Below are positions 52,169-61,252 of a DNA stretch of 64,000 nt, one piece after another. Both the position numbers and the translations under genes were made by a program. This stretch comes from Vibrio nitrifigilis (lineage in GTDB: Bacteria > Pseudomonadota > Gammaproteobacteria > Enterobacterales > Vibrionaceae), in NCBI RefSeq assembly GCF_015686695.1, contig NZ_JADPMR010000003.1, positions 124,001 to 188,000 of the forward strand, written 5' to 3'. Within the stretch, counting starts at the first letter, position 1. Every line of letters starts with the position of its first letter. The notes under the pieces are model-generated. The model did not search any database, had not been told where the DNA came from, and saw only the letters and a program-made list of their open reading frames with translations.

Positions 52169-52471
52169 TTATTCCGCGCCGCCAACAAAGTCAAGATCTT
52201 GACCTTCTTTCAAAGTAACGTACGCTTTTTTAACGTCGCTGCGGCGACCTTGGCGTAGACCTTGACGTTTGGTCTTACCCTTAGTGATAAGAGTATTTAC
52301 AGACTTAACTTCAACTTCAAATAGCTTTTCTACAGCTGCTTTGATCTCTTTTTTAGTCGCATCAATCGCTACTTTGAATACGATAGTGTTACCGTTTTCA
52401 GCAGCCATAGTTGCTTTTTCAGAGATGTGCGGAGCACGTAGAACTTTTAGTAGACGCTCTTGTTTGATCAT
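52169..52471 (-). CDS. rplW: 50S ribosomal protein L23
   Basis: 100 residues, exit-tunnel docking site for trigger factor and SRP (VEVKSVNTLITKGKTKRQG). It starts in a 4-nt ATGA overlap with rplD. Confidence 0.98.
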   Translation of the reverse strand: MIKQERLLKVLRAPHISEKATMAAENGNTIVFKVAIDATKKEIKAAVEKLFEVEVKSVNTLITKGKTKRQGLRQGRRSDVKKAYVTLKEGQDLDFVGGAE

Positions 52472-53070
52472 CCTAGCATCTCCTCAACTTGCTTAACTGC
52501 AGCTGCAGTCATTACAACTTTGTCGAACGCGATTAGGCTTACTGGGTCGATACCAGAAGCGTCACGAACGTCAACTTTGTATAGGTTACGAGCAGCTAAG
52601 AATAGATTCTCGTCTACTTCACCAGTAACGATAAGTGCATCGTTAAGCTCAAGTTCTTTAAGCTTAGCTACTAGTTCTTTAGTTTTTGGTGCTTCTACTG
52701 AGAATTCTTCAACAACGATTAGACGCTCTTGACGAACTAGCTCAGAAAGAATTGCTTTCATAGCACCACGGTACATTTTTTTGTTTACTTTTTGGCTGTG
52801 ATCTTGTGGTTTCGCAGCAAAAGTAACACCACCTGTACGCCAGATTGGGCTACGGATTGTACCAGCACGAGCACGGCCAGTACCTTTTTGACGCCATGGC
52901 TTAGCGCCACCGCCAGAAACTTCTGAACGTGTCTTTTGAGCACGAGTACCTTGACGAGCACCTGCTGCGTATGCAACAACTACTTGGTGTACAAGAGCTT
53001 CGTTGAACTCACGTCCGAAAGTAGTTTCGGAAACAGTTAGTGCGTTAGCACCTTTAACCATCAATTCCAT
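52468..53070 (-). CDS. rplD: 50S ribosomal protein L4
   Basis: 200 residues. Its tunnel loop (GGGAKPWRQKGTGRARAGT) reaches the exit tunnel. In E. coli L4 also represses the S10 operon by transcription attenuation and translation control at the leader, so the long leader before rpsJ is its likely target here. Confidence 0.98.
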   Translation of the reverse strand: MELMVKGANALTVSETTFGREFNEALVHQVVVAYAAGARQGTRAQKTRSEVSGGGAKPWRQKGTGRARAGTIRSPIWRTGGVTFAAKPQDHSQKVNKKMYRGAMKAILSELVRQERLIVVEEFSVEAPKTKELVAKLKELELNDALIVTGEVDENLFLAARNLYKVDVRDASGIDPVSLIAFDKVVMTAAAVKQVEEMLG

Positions 53071-53086
53071 TACTTACTCCTAGACG

Positions 53087-53722
53087 TTATGCTTTAGCTT
53101 TAACAGCTGGTTTCACGATCACGTTACCGCCAGTTGAGCCTGGTACTGCACCTTTGATAAGAAGCAGATTGCGCTCAGCGTCAACACGTACGATCTCTAG
53201 GTTTTGAGTCGTTACACGCTCAGCACCCATTTGACCTGCCATTTTCTTGCCTTTAAATACGCGACCTGGAGTCTGACATTGACCGATAGAACCAGGAGCA
53301 CGGTGAGACAAGGAGTTACCGTGAGTCATATCTTGAGTACGGAAGTTCCAACGCTTAACTGCGCCTTGGAAGCCTTTACCTTTAGATGTACCAGTAACGT
53401 CTACTTTTTTTACTTCGTTGAAAAGTTCAACAGTTAGTTCTGAACCAACTTCAAACTCTTCGCCGTTTTCTAAACGGAATTCCCAAAGACCGCGACCAGC
53501 TTCAACATTTGCTTTCGCAAAGTGACCAGCTTCTGGTTTAGTAACGCGGTTAGCTTTCTTAGCACCAGCTGTGATCTGGATTGCTGAGTAACCATCAGAA
53601 TCAAGAGATTTAACTTGAGTCACACGGTTCGCTTCAACTTCCACAACAGTTACTGGGATAGAAACGCCTTCTTCGGTAAATACGCGGGTCATACCCACTT
53701 TACGTCCGACTAGACCAATCAT
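53087..53722 (-). CDS. rplC: 50S ribosomal protein L3
   Basis: 211 residues, MIGLVGRKVGMTRVFTEEG; assembly initiator near the peptidyl transferase centre. The signature GNSLSHRAPGSIGQCQTPG includes the Gln methylated by PrmB in E. coli. It lies 13 nt after rpsJ. Confidence 0.98.
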   Translation of the reverse strand: MIGLVGRKVGMTRVFTEEGVSIPVTVVEVEANRVTQVKSLDSDGYSAIQITAGAKKANRVTKPEAGHFAKANVEAGRGLWEFRLENGEEFEVGSELTVELFNEVKKVDVTGTSKGKGFQGAVKRWNFRTQDMTHGNSLSHRAPGSIGQCQTPGRVFKGKKMAGQMGAERVTTQNLEIVRVDAERNLLLIKGAVPGSTGGNVIVKPAVKAKA

Positions 53723-53735
53723 TATTCTAACTCCC

Positions 53736-54047
53736 TTAACCTAGGCTGATTTGAACATCAACACCAGCCGCAAGATCTAGACGCATCAGAGCATCAACAG
53801 TCTTGTCAGTTGGTTCTACGATGTCGATCAGACGCTTGTGAGTACGAATTTCGTACTGGTCACGTGCATCTTTGTTTACGTGTGGAGAGATAAGAACAGT
53901 GAAACGCTCTTTACGAGTAGGTAGTGGGATAGGACCACGAACCTGTGCGCCGGTACGCTTAGCTGTTTCAACGATTTCCGCAGTAGAAGCATCGATTAGT
54001 TTGTAATCGAACGCTTTAAGGCGGATACGGATGCGTTGGTTCTGCAT
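53736..54047 (-). CDS. rpsJ: 30S ribosomal protein S10 (NusE)
   Basis: 103 residues from the ATG at 54047 ([19 protein letters not shown]), with GGAGCTC upstream; a longer in-frame start at 54062 has no family support. Ribosomal head protein and, as NusE, part of antitermination complexes with NusB. First gene of the S10 operon. Confidence 0.98.
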
Positions 54048-54299
54048 GAGACAGAGCTCCAATTATTAAAAATTACACAAACAATATCGCCACTCTGGCT
54101 CGCATAGGGCGAGAGAATGCCGATTGATTTATGTGAAACCGTAGTGTCCTGATTGGACACATTGTCAGCTAACAAAAAAAGATATTATATATCAAAAATT
54201 ATTAACTGCGAACATAAGCAGAGTATACATTACCTTATAAATCAACAAGGATTTACTAGCTCCTCGCCGCTCATTGGTTCACAACTGGCTTAACCAGTG
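54048..54299 (-). promoter_or_regulatory. S10 operon leader
   Basis: About 250-nt untranslated leader. It can form several hairpins on the minus strand: CTGGTTAAGCCAG near 54285-54297, GTGTCC-AATCA-GGACAC (54144-54160) and CTCGC-CCTAT-GCGAG (54099-54113). A T-rich run (54174-54180) lies between. A long structured leader is the hallmark of L4-mediated control; the exact attenuator cannot be assigned by eye. Confidence 0.65.
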
Positions 54300-54305
54300 G
54301 GGCGC

Positions 54306-54333
54306 ATTATACAGGTTGCTGGAGCACATGCAA
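54306..54333 (-). promoter_or_regulatory. S10 operon promoter
   Basis: Minus strand TTGCAT (54328-54333), 16-nt spacer, TATAAT (54306-54311), then GC-rich discriminator GCGCCCC. AT-rich sequence upstream could act as an UP element. Form typical of stringent ribosomal promoters. Confidence 0.87.
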
Positions 54334-54391
54334 GTACTGGTCGAAAATTAAACGAAATTAATTTTGTGCTTGCTATATCTTTATTCTGCTA

Positions 54392-54420
54392 CAAAAAAGC
54401 CCTACTCACGAGTAGGGCTC
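54392..54420 (-). terminator. Intrinsic terminator after rlmB
   Basis: Minus strand AGCCCTACTC-GT-GAGTAGGGCT followed by six T. It ends rnr-rlmB transcription before the S10 promoter. Confidence 0.93.
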
Positions 54421-54481
54421 AAACATAGATATATTGTGCTGATCACTTACCTAGGTAAGTCACTATCAATACGTAATACGT

Positions 54482-55222
54482 TTAGCGCACTAGACGCTGA
54501 CGTACCGCTTCAAACAGACATACACCAGAGGCAACAGACACGTTCAAGCTCGAAACCGAACCTGCCATTGGAATTTTAATCAGGTCATCACACGTTTCAC
54601 GAGTTAGACGACGCATGCCATCCCCTTCCGCACCCATCACGATCGCTAAAGGACCAGTAAGTTTGCTTTGGTAAATATCGTGTGTCGCTTCACCAGCTGT
54701 TCCTACAAACCAAATGCCTTGTTCTTGCAATGCACGCATAGTACGAGCGAGGTTTGTTACTCGGACTAAAGGTACTGTTTCTGCTGCGCCACACGCGACT
54801 TTACTCACGGTAGCGTTCATCGCTGCTGATTTATCTTTTGGTACGATAACCGCGGCAACGCCAGCTGCATCTGCATTACGTAAACATGCTCCGAGGTTGT
54901 GAGGGTCTGTAACACCATCAAGTACAAGTAACAAAGGCTGCTCATGCTGAGCAAGAATGCCATCAATATCATGTTCATTAAGGACTTTGGCAGGCGTTAC
55001 TCGAGCAATCAACCCCTGGTGATTTGCTCCCTTCGCTTTATCGTCTAGCGCTTTACGCCCCATTTCCTGAATAGATACACCAAGACGTGCTAATTCATTC
55101 AATACTGGCAGTAACCGCTCATCTTGACGTCCTTTTAGAACATACGCTTCAATAAAGCGGGCAGGATCACGCTCAAGCACAGCTTTTACTGCGTGAATTC
55201 CATAAATCATTTCGTTACTCAT
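54482..55222 (-). CDS. rlmB: 23S rRNA 2'-O-methyltransferase RlmB
   Basis: SpoU/TrmH-family SAM-dependent enzyme that methylates G2251 in the P-loop of 23S rRNA (E. coli numbering). An N-terminal RNA-binding domain (about 1-75) is followed by a trefoil-knot domain with DGVTDPHNLGACLRNADAAG, IVMGAEGDGMRRLT and IPMAGSVSSLNVSVA. 246 residues. It starts 7 nt after rnr, as in E. coli. Confidence 0.96.
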   Translation of the reverse strand: MSNEMIYGIHAVKAVLERDPARFIEAYVLKGRQDERLLPVLNELARLGVSIQEMGRKALDDKAKGANHQGLIARVTPAKVLNEHDIDGILAQHEQPLLLVLDGVTDPHNLGACLRNADAAGVAAVIVPKDKSAAMNATVSKVACGAAETVPLVRVTNLARTMRALQEQGIWFVGTAGEATHDIYQSKLTGPLAIVMGAEGDGMRRLTRETCDDLIKIPMAGSVSSLNVSVASGVCLFEAVRQRLVR

Positions 55223-55229
55223 TCGTTAC

Positions 55230-57674
55230 CTATTTCTTTTTCGCTTTGCCGGTTTTATTACGGGCTTTGTTTTTACGCGCTTTCTGAGCTTTGGTCTTGT
55301 TACGAGTCCGAGTTGAGCCATCTTCATCAGGACGTTTAGTCGGCTCTATATCCGGCATGGCTTTTTGAGCTTTTCCTAACGATTGGTTAGGTTTATTGCC
55401 ACGAACTTTGGCTCTTGCTTCTGCTGCGCGTTTTTTCGCAGTTTTACCACGGCCGCGTACTTTACGACTTGTTTCGACTAAAGCAAAGTCAATTTGTCTT
55501 TCATCTAGATTAACTGCTTGGACTTTAACTTTTACAGAATCCCCCAAACGATAGATTGCACCAAAAGATTCACCTACCAAGCGTTGACCGACGGGATCAA
55601 ATTGATAGTAATCATTTGCCAGTGACGAAATATGCACAAGGCCATCAATGTGAAGCTCAGTTAAGCGTACAAAGAAACCGAAACCAGTCACATTAGCAAT
55701 CACACCATCTAATACTTCACCAACGTGATCTTGCATGTATTCACATTTGAGCCAATCTGACACTTCACGAGTGGCATCATCAGCACGACGTTCAGTCGTC
55801 GAACACTGCTCACCATAGAAATCCATATCATCGAAGGAGTAATGGAACCCTCCGGTTGGTGTCCAACGATCTTTATTTTGGCCTTTTTCTTTCGCAATAA
55901 GATATTTTATAGCGCGGTGCAGTAATAAATCCGGATAACGGCGAATTGGCGAGGTAAAGTGCGCATAACGTTTAAGTGCTAAACCAAAGTGACCACAGTT
56001 ATCCGCATTGTAAACGGCCTGCTTCATAGAACGTAGCAGCATGGTTTGGATAAGCTCTTTATCCGGACGCTGGAAAACTTGATGCATCAGGTGTGCATAA
56101 TCCGTTGGTGATGGTTCTAATCCACCGTTCAAGTTCAAACCAAGTTCACCCAAAAAGTCTCTAAAGCTAACTAAGCGCTGCTCTCCCGGAGATTCATGGA
56201 TACGATACAAAGCAGGTTCTTTCGCTTTTTCCACCAGCGAGGCTGATGCAATATTGGCCAAAATCATGCACTCTTCAATGATCTTGTGTGCATCATTACG
56301 AATCACAGGTTCAATACGATCAATCTTACGATTCGCATTGAAGATAAATTTAGTTTCAACTGTTTCGAACTCGATCGCACCACGAGCTTCACGTGCTGTT
56401 TTTAGCACTTGGTACATGCGATACAGTTCTTCGAGATGAGGAACAAGCGGAGAGTAGCGTTCACGTAACTCTTCGTCCCCTTCCAGCATGTCAGCGACTT
56501 TATTGTAAGTAAGGCGCGCGTGAGAATTCATTACCGCTTCGTAATGTTTATAGCCTGACAACTTACCGCTTTGCGATACCGTCATTTCACACACCATGCA
56601 CAAACGGTCAACTTGCGGGTTCAATGAACACAGCCCATTCGACAGCACTTCCGGAAGCATCGGCACAACTTGTGAAGGGAAATAAACCGAGTTACCACGG
56701 TTAATCGCTTCTTTATCTAACGCAGTATCAGGGCGAACATAATAGCTTACATCCGCAATGGCTACCCACAGACGCCAACCGCCGCCTTTTTTCGCTTCAC
56801 AATACACAGCATCGTCAAAGTCACGTGCATCTTCGCCATCAATGGTCACGAGAGGAAGAGAACGTAAGTCAACACGTCCTTGCTTCGCTTCCTCTGGTAC
56901 TTCTTCTCCTAAACCTTGAATCTGTTTTTCAACCGCTTCAGGCCATTCGTGAGGAATTTGATGGGTGCGAATTGCGATTTGAGTTTCCATACCTGGCGCC
57001 ATATTTTCGCCAAGCACTTCCACTACACGTCCGATCATACCTCGATTGCGAGTCCCTCGATCCGTAATTTCAATCACCACAACATTGCCCATACGAGCTC
57101 CCATGCGGTGCTCTTCAGGAATAAGAATATCTTGGTGAATGCGCGAATCATCAGGCACAACGTAGGCATAGCCTTGATCAAGGAAGAAACGACCGACAAT
57201 TTGTGTCTTACGTTCCTCAAGAACACGAACCAAGCGGCCTTCTTTTCGACCGCGCTTATCCGTGCCTGCAGGCTGAACTAATACATAGTCTCCGTGGATG
57301 ATGGTGCGCATCTGGTGATGTGGCAGCAAAATGTCATTATCTTTGCCAGTGCTTCCATCAGGGCGAACCCATCCATGACCATCGCGATGACCAATAACAT
57401 AGCCTTTTACTAGCTCAAGTTTTTCAGGTAAGGCATAACACTGGCGGCGGGTAAACACTAATTGCCCGTCTCTTTCCATTGCACGCAGCCGGCGACGCAG
57501 GCCTTCATACTGCTCTTCACCTTCCAGTTCCAAAGCTTCGAATAAGTCATTGCGATTCATTGGTACATTAGCTTGCTTTAAGAACGCCAATATGAACTCA
57601 CGGCTTGGCACCGGATTTTCATATTTTTGAGATTCACGCTCTGCAAAAGGGTCGTTCTTGATATTGTCTGACAT
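55230..57674 (-). CDS. rnr: Ribonuclease R
   Basis: Processive 3'-5' exoribonuclease that degrades structured RNA and works in trans-translation and cold adaptation. An N-terminal HTH-like domain (about 25-90) is followed by cold-shock domains (about 90-240), the RNB catalytic domain with ITIDGEDARDFDDAVY-type Asp cluster (DARDFDDAVY near residue 280), the S1 domain (about 640-725) and a long Lys/Arg-rich tail (about 735-814). 814 residues, full length. First gene of the rnr-rlmB pair. Confidence 0.97.
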   Translation of the reverse strand: MSDNIKNDPFAERESQKYENPVPSREFILAFLKQANVPMNRNDLFEALELEGEEQYEGLRRRLRAMERDGQLVFTRRQCYALPEKLELVKGYVIGHRDGHGWVRPDGSTGKDNDILLPHHQMRTIIHGDYVLVQPAGTDKRGRKEGRLVRVLEERKTQIVGRFFLDQGYAYVVPDDSRIHQDILIPEEHRMGARMGNVVVIEITDRGTRNRGMIGRVVEVLGENMAPGMETQIAIRTHQIPHEWPEAVEKQIQGLGEEVPEEAKQGRVDLRSLPLVTIDGEDARDFDDAVYCEAKKGGGWRLWVAIADVSYYVRPDTALDKEAINRGNSVYFPSQVVPMLPEVLSNGLCSLNPQVDRLCMVCEMTVSQSGKLSGYKHYEAVMNSHARLTYNKVADMLEGDEELRERYSPLVPHLEELYRMYQVLKTAREARGAIEFETVETKFIFNANRKIDRIEPVIRNDAHKIIEECMILANIASASLVEKAKEPALYRIHESPGEQRLVSFRDFLGELGLNLNGGLEPSPTDYAHLMHQVFQRPDKELIQTMLLRSMKQAVYNADNCGHFGLALKRYAHFTSPIRRYPDLLLHRAIKYLIAKEKGQNKDRWTPTGGFHYSFDDMDFYGEQCSTTERRADDATREVSDWLKCEYMQDHVGEVLDGVIANVTGFGFFVRLTELHIDGLVHISSLANDYYQFDPVGQRLVGESFGAIYRLGDSVKVKVQAVNLDERQIDFALVETSRKVRGRGKTAKKRAAEARAKVRGNKPNQSLGKAQKAMPDIEPTKRPDEDGSTRTRNKTKAQKARKNKARNKTGKAKKK

Positions 57675-57907
57675 TCATCGTCCTACTGTTGTGCTCGAAA
57701 AAAGAGGGGTATTAGCTACCTCTATTAGGGGTAAGTATATCTAAGTCTATGAGTAAGCTACACCCATGTGAGCGAAAACCACTAAACTTTGACGTTTTAT
57801 CCCAGTTTAATTCCGTAAATTGCTCATTCTGATACATCAGGGTTACAACCCTAACCAACTGATTTATCATAGCCACTGGATTTTATAGCTCGATAGGACA
57901 TCATTTT

Positions 57908-59311
57908 ATGCGCTTTTCTCTTCCCCTATTACTGACAGCCATGGCAGGTGTATTACCCTTTACGGCATCAGCAGCCCAATCTGCCGATATTGTTTTGAAA
58001 AACGGCCTTGTATTAACTATGAATGGGGATAAAACGGTTTATTCCAAAGGCGCAGTTGTGATTAAAGATCACGAAATCATTGCCGTAGGCGATGATTCAA
58101 TTACCAATCAGTTCCAAGCGAAAAAGACAATGGATGTCGATGGCGATATCATTATGCCGGGTCTAATTAACACCCATACCCATGTATCAATGACCGTATT
58201 TCGTTCTTTAGCCGACGATGTACCAGACCGTTTGCACCGCTATATTTTCCCTTTGGAATCCAAATTGGTTTCTCGTGACATGGTTCGTATCGGCGCTAAC
58301 TTAGGTAACGTTGAGATGGTTAAAGGGGGCGTTACCACTTACGCCGACATGTATTACTTCGAAGATGAAGTGGCCAAAACCGTCGAAAACATCGGGATGC
58401 GAGCAATACTAGGCGAAACCGTCATAAAATTTCCGGTCGCAGATGCTAAAAACGCAGACGCAGGCATCAATTACGCGATGAAATTCATTAAGCAATACCG
58501 CAATAACCCGCTCATCACGCCAGCGTTCGCACCTCATGCTCCTTACAGTAACACGACCGAAACACTGCAAAAGGTCGCTAAACTATCAGAGCAGGAAAAT
58601 GTCCCTGTACTCATTCACTTGGCAGAAACTCATCATGAAGCTGAAGTGATAGCCAAACGCTCCAATGGCCTATCACCCGTGCAATACATGGAAAGTATCG
58701 GCGCTCTGAATCACCATGTTGTCGCTGCGCATATGATTTTGGTGAATGACAAGGATATCGCGATTGCGAAGAAAGAAGATATTGGCATTGCGCACTGCAT
58801 GAGCGCCAATATTAAAGCCGCCAAAGGTGTCTCCCCTGCTCTCAAAATGTTTGATGATGGATTACGTATAAGTTTAGGTACGGATGGGCCAATGTCTGGT
58901 AATACATTAAGTATCATTGATGAATTCAACCAAGTGGCCAAACTTCATAAACTCGTCAATCACGATCGTAGTGCAATGCCACCAATTAAAGTCATTGAAA
59001 TGGCAACGATTGGCGGAGCCAGAGCATTACATATGGAAGATAAAATAGGTTCTCTTGAAGTTGGCAAACTTGCAGATGTTATTGTCATAGATACCAAAGC
59101 GCCTAACATGGTACCTATCTATAACCCATATTCTGCGCTGGTTTACTCGGCAAACTCTGCTAACGTTAAAGATTCCATTATCAACGGTAGACTGATCATG
59201 CAAAATCGTCGTGTATTAACTGTTGATGAAGACAAAATTCGCCAACAAGCCATCGACTACACTCAAGTCGTACGCGACACAGTCATCAAGTCTGGCGAAC
59301 AGGTGTTATAG
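57908..59311 (+). CDS. Exported amidohydrolase (TRZ/ATZ, SAH-deaminase-like)
   Basis: Metal-dependent hydrolase of the ATZ/TRZ group within the amidohydrolase superfamily, 467 residues. Metal-site motifs are intact: NTHTHVSMTVFR (about residue 87), HLAETHHEAEV (about 236), VAAHMILVND (about 272) and SLGTDGPMSGN (about 320). The closest soluble relatives deaminate S-adenosylhomocysteine, methylthioadenosine or guanine-like compounds. A signal peptide is clear (MRFSLPLLLTAMAG...TASA-AQS, about 23 residues), so it should act in the periplasm, which is unusual for the group. Substrate unknown. Monocistronic, with a terminator at 59359-59386. Confidence 0.85.
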   Translation: MRFSLPLLLTAMAGVLPFTASAAQSADIVLKNGLVLTMNGDKTVYSKGAVVIKDHEIIAVGDDSITNQFQAKKTMDVDGDIIMPGLINTHTHVSMTVFRSLADDVPDRLHRYIFPLESKLVSRDMVRIGANLGNVEMVKGGVTTYADMYYFEDEVAKTVENIGMRAILGETVIKFPVADAKNADAGINYAMKFIKQYRNNPLITPAFAPHAPYSNTTETLQKVAKLSEQENVPVLIHLAETHHEAEVIAKRSNGLSPVQYMESIGALNHHVVAAHMILVNDKDIAIAKKEDIGIAHCMSANIKAAKGVSPALKMFDDGLRISLGTDGPMSGNTLSIIDEFNQVAKLHKLVNHDRSAMPPIKVIEMATIGGARALHMEDKIGSLEVGKLADVIVIDTKAPNMVPIYNPYSALVYSANSANVKDSIINGRLIMQNRRVLTVDEDKIRQQAIDYTQVVRDTVIKSGEQVL

Positions 59312-59358
59312 CAAACCGTTACTTGTATGGTAATCGCCCATTTGAATTTTAAATTAGT

Positions 59359-59386
59359 AAAGAGTGATATATAGTTATCACTCTTT
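59359..59386 (+). terminator. Hairpin terminator after the amidohydrolase gene
   Basis: AAAGAGTGATA-TATAGT-TATCACTCTTT: perfect 11-bp stem with T-rich end. Possibly bidirectional. Confidence 0.8.
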
Positions 59387-59509
59387 AATTCACACCATAA
59401 GTAACCATAAAAATCTCGTTAAACGTCACTTTCGGTTTATCTGGCGGTAGATAGTCAAACATCGCACAGGTTACACTGGCAATCGGTTACCAGGAATACC
59501 AAAACTTAT

Positions 59510-61252
59510 ATGCAATTATTTAATCACCTAGGATGGTTTTTCCGTCGCTATTGGCATACCTATTCCCTAGCTCTACTGATGCTCTTTTCAGTTGGGCTAA
59601 TTAATATGGCTATTCCATGGATCATCGGCCAATCTGTTGACCAATTACTAGCGACAAAAGACATGGCTCATACTGAGCATTTACTCTGGTTACTGCTTGC
59701 TGCAGGGGTGAGTGTCTATCTATTGCGCTATGGTTGGCGACGTTTGCTGTTTGGCACTTCTTACTTGTTAGGAAACAAACTGCGCGAACAGTATTACCAA
59801 CGTTTAACAAAACAGGGCCAGGCATTTTACAGCGCGAATTCGACCGGCGATTTAATGGCTCGAGCAACGAACGACATCGATGCGGTAGAAACCGCCGCTG
59901 GTGAAGGGATACTGTCTGGCTTTGATGGCTTTCTCACCTTTGTATTAGTCATTATTATGATGTTCGTCTTTATCGACTGGCGCTTAGCAGCGTTAGCCTT
60001 ACTTCCTTTTCCTTTTATGGGATTCCTTTTTTATCGCTTATCCAGCCTGATTCATCGTCAATTTAAAGAAACTCTTGATAAATTTTCGACCCTTAACGAT
60101 CAAACTCAACAAGCCATGGTCGGCATCAGAATGATCAAATCAATGGGCAGAGAAGAAATAGAGAAACAACAATTTAATAAAATTGCCGAACAAGCGGCAG
60201 AAAGTAATTATCGCGTGCAACGGTCAGAAGCAAAATTTAACCCTATCATTCAAATTAGCCTAGGTGGGTCTTTGCTTATCACCCTACTCGTTGGTGGTTG
60301 GCAAATTCATCAAGGATTACTCACTGTGGGTCAGCTCACCAGCTTTACTATGTACCTTTCTGAACTGATTTGGCCCATGTTTGCTTTCGGCTGGTTAATG
60401 AATATTTTGCAACGAGGTAACGCTGCGATTGGCCGTTTACATGAATTACTGTCTTTACCTGACACCATTGCTGATCACGGTACGCAAACGCCTATTCGCT
60501 ATGACATTCAAATCCAAGATTTGACATTTAATTATCCCAATACTCCACACCCTAGTTTAAAAAATATCAATTTGAACCTAGAGGAAAATCATGTGTTAGG
60601 AATGGCTGGAGTTACCGGTTCCGGTAAAACCACATTACTCCAAGTACTCATGCGTTATTGGGAAACGACAAATCATACCCTATACGTTGGGAATATTAAT
60701 ATTCAGGATATAGAGTTAGAAAAGTTACGCTCAACCTTTGCTTATGTTCCCCAAGACTCCTTCTTATTTAGTACATCGATTTTAGAAAACATTCGCATGG
60801 GACGAGCAGGAGCAAGTGATGAGGAGGTTTTTCAAGCAGCTCAACTTGCTGCGATTCATGAGGATATTCTGCAATTTCCTGAAGGTTATGTCACTTTGGT
60901 TGGAGAAAGAGGTGTCACTCTATCAGGAGGGCAACGCCAGCGGGTTGCTATTGCTCGAGCCCTCATAAGTAATGCGCCCGTTCTTATTCTGGATGATGCT
61001 CTATCTGCTGTCGATGTAGGCACAGAGCAAACCATCCTCGCTCACTTACGCGAACGTCAAGCACAAACCGTCATTATTATCAGTCATCGCTTATCCGCGA
61101 TTGAGCATGCTGATGAAATTATCGTACTCGCTCATGGATCTATCGCCGAACGGGGAACTCATCAACATTTAATAACCCAAGATGGCTGGTATTCCAGAAT
61201 GGCCGCTTATCAACAAATGGCTCAAGCAATAGAAGGGGCGGATAATGACTAA
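59510..61252 (+). CDS. ABC exporter half-transporter, MdlA type
   Basis: 580 residues: six-helix exporter domain (about 15-310) fused to a nucleotide-binding domain. Walker A GVTGSGKTT, signature LSGGQRQRVAIARAL and switch His IISHRLS are present. Walker B ends LILDDALSAVD, so the catalytic Glu is replaced by Asp. That is expected for one half of a heterodimer with one weak ATP site. It overlaps the next gene by 8 nt, its partner. Related pairs (MdlAB/SmdAB) export drugs; the substrate here is unknown. Confidence 0.9.
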   Translation: MQLFNHLGWFFRRYWHTYSLALLMLFSVGLINMAIPWIIGQSVDQLLATKDMAHTEHLLWLLLAAGVSVYLLRYGWRRLLFGTSYLLGNKLREQYYQRLTKQGQAFYSANSTGDLMARATNDIDAVETAAGEGILSGFDGFLTFVLVIIMMFVFIDWRLAALALLPFPFMGFLFYRLSSLIHRQFKETLDKFSTLNDQTQQAMVGIRMIKSMGREEIEKQQFNKIAEQAAESNYRVQRSEAKFNPIIQISLGGSLLITLLVGGWQIHQGLLTVGQLTSFTMYLSELIWPMFAFGWLMNILQRGNAAIGRLHELLSLPDTIADHGTQTPIRYDIQIQDLTFNYPNTPHPSLKNINLNLEENHVLGMAGVTGSGKTTLLQVLMRYWETTNHTLYVGNINIQDIELEKLRSTFAYVPQDSFLFSTSILENIRMGRAGASDEEVFQAAQLAAIHEDILQFPEGYVTLVGERGVTLSGGQRQRVAIARALISNAPVLILDDALSAVDVGTEQTILAHLRERQAQTVIIISHRLSAIEHADEIIVLAHGSIAERGTHQHLITQDGWYSRMAAYQQMAQAIEGADND

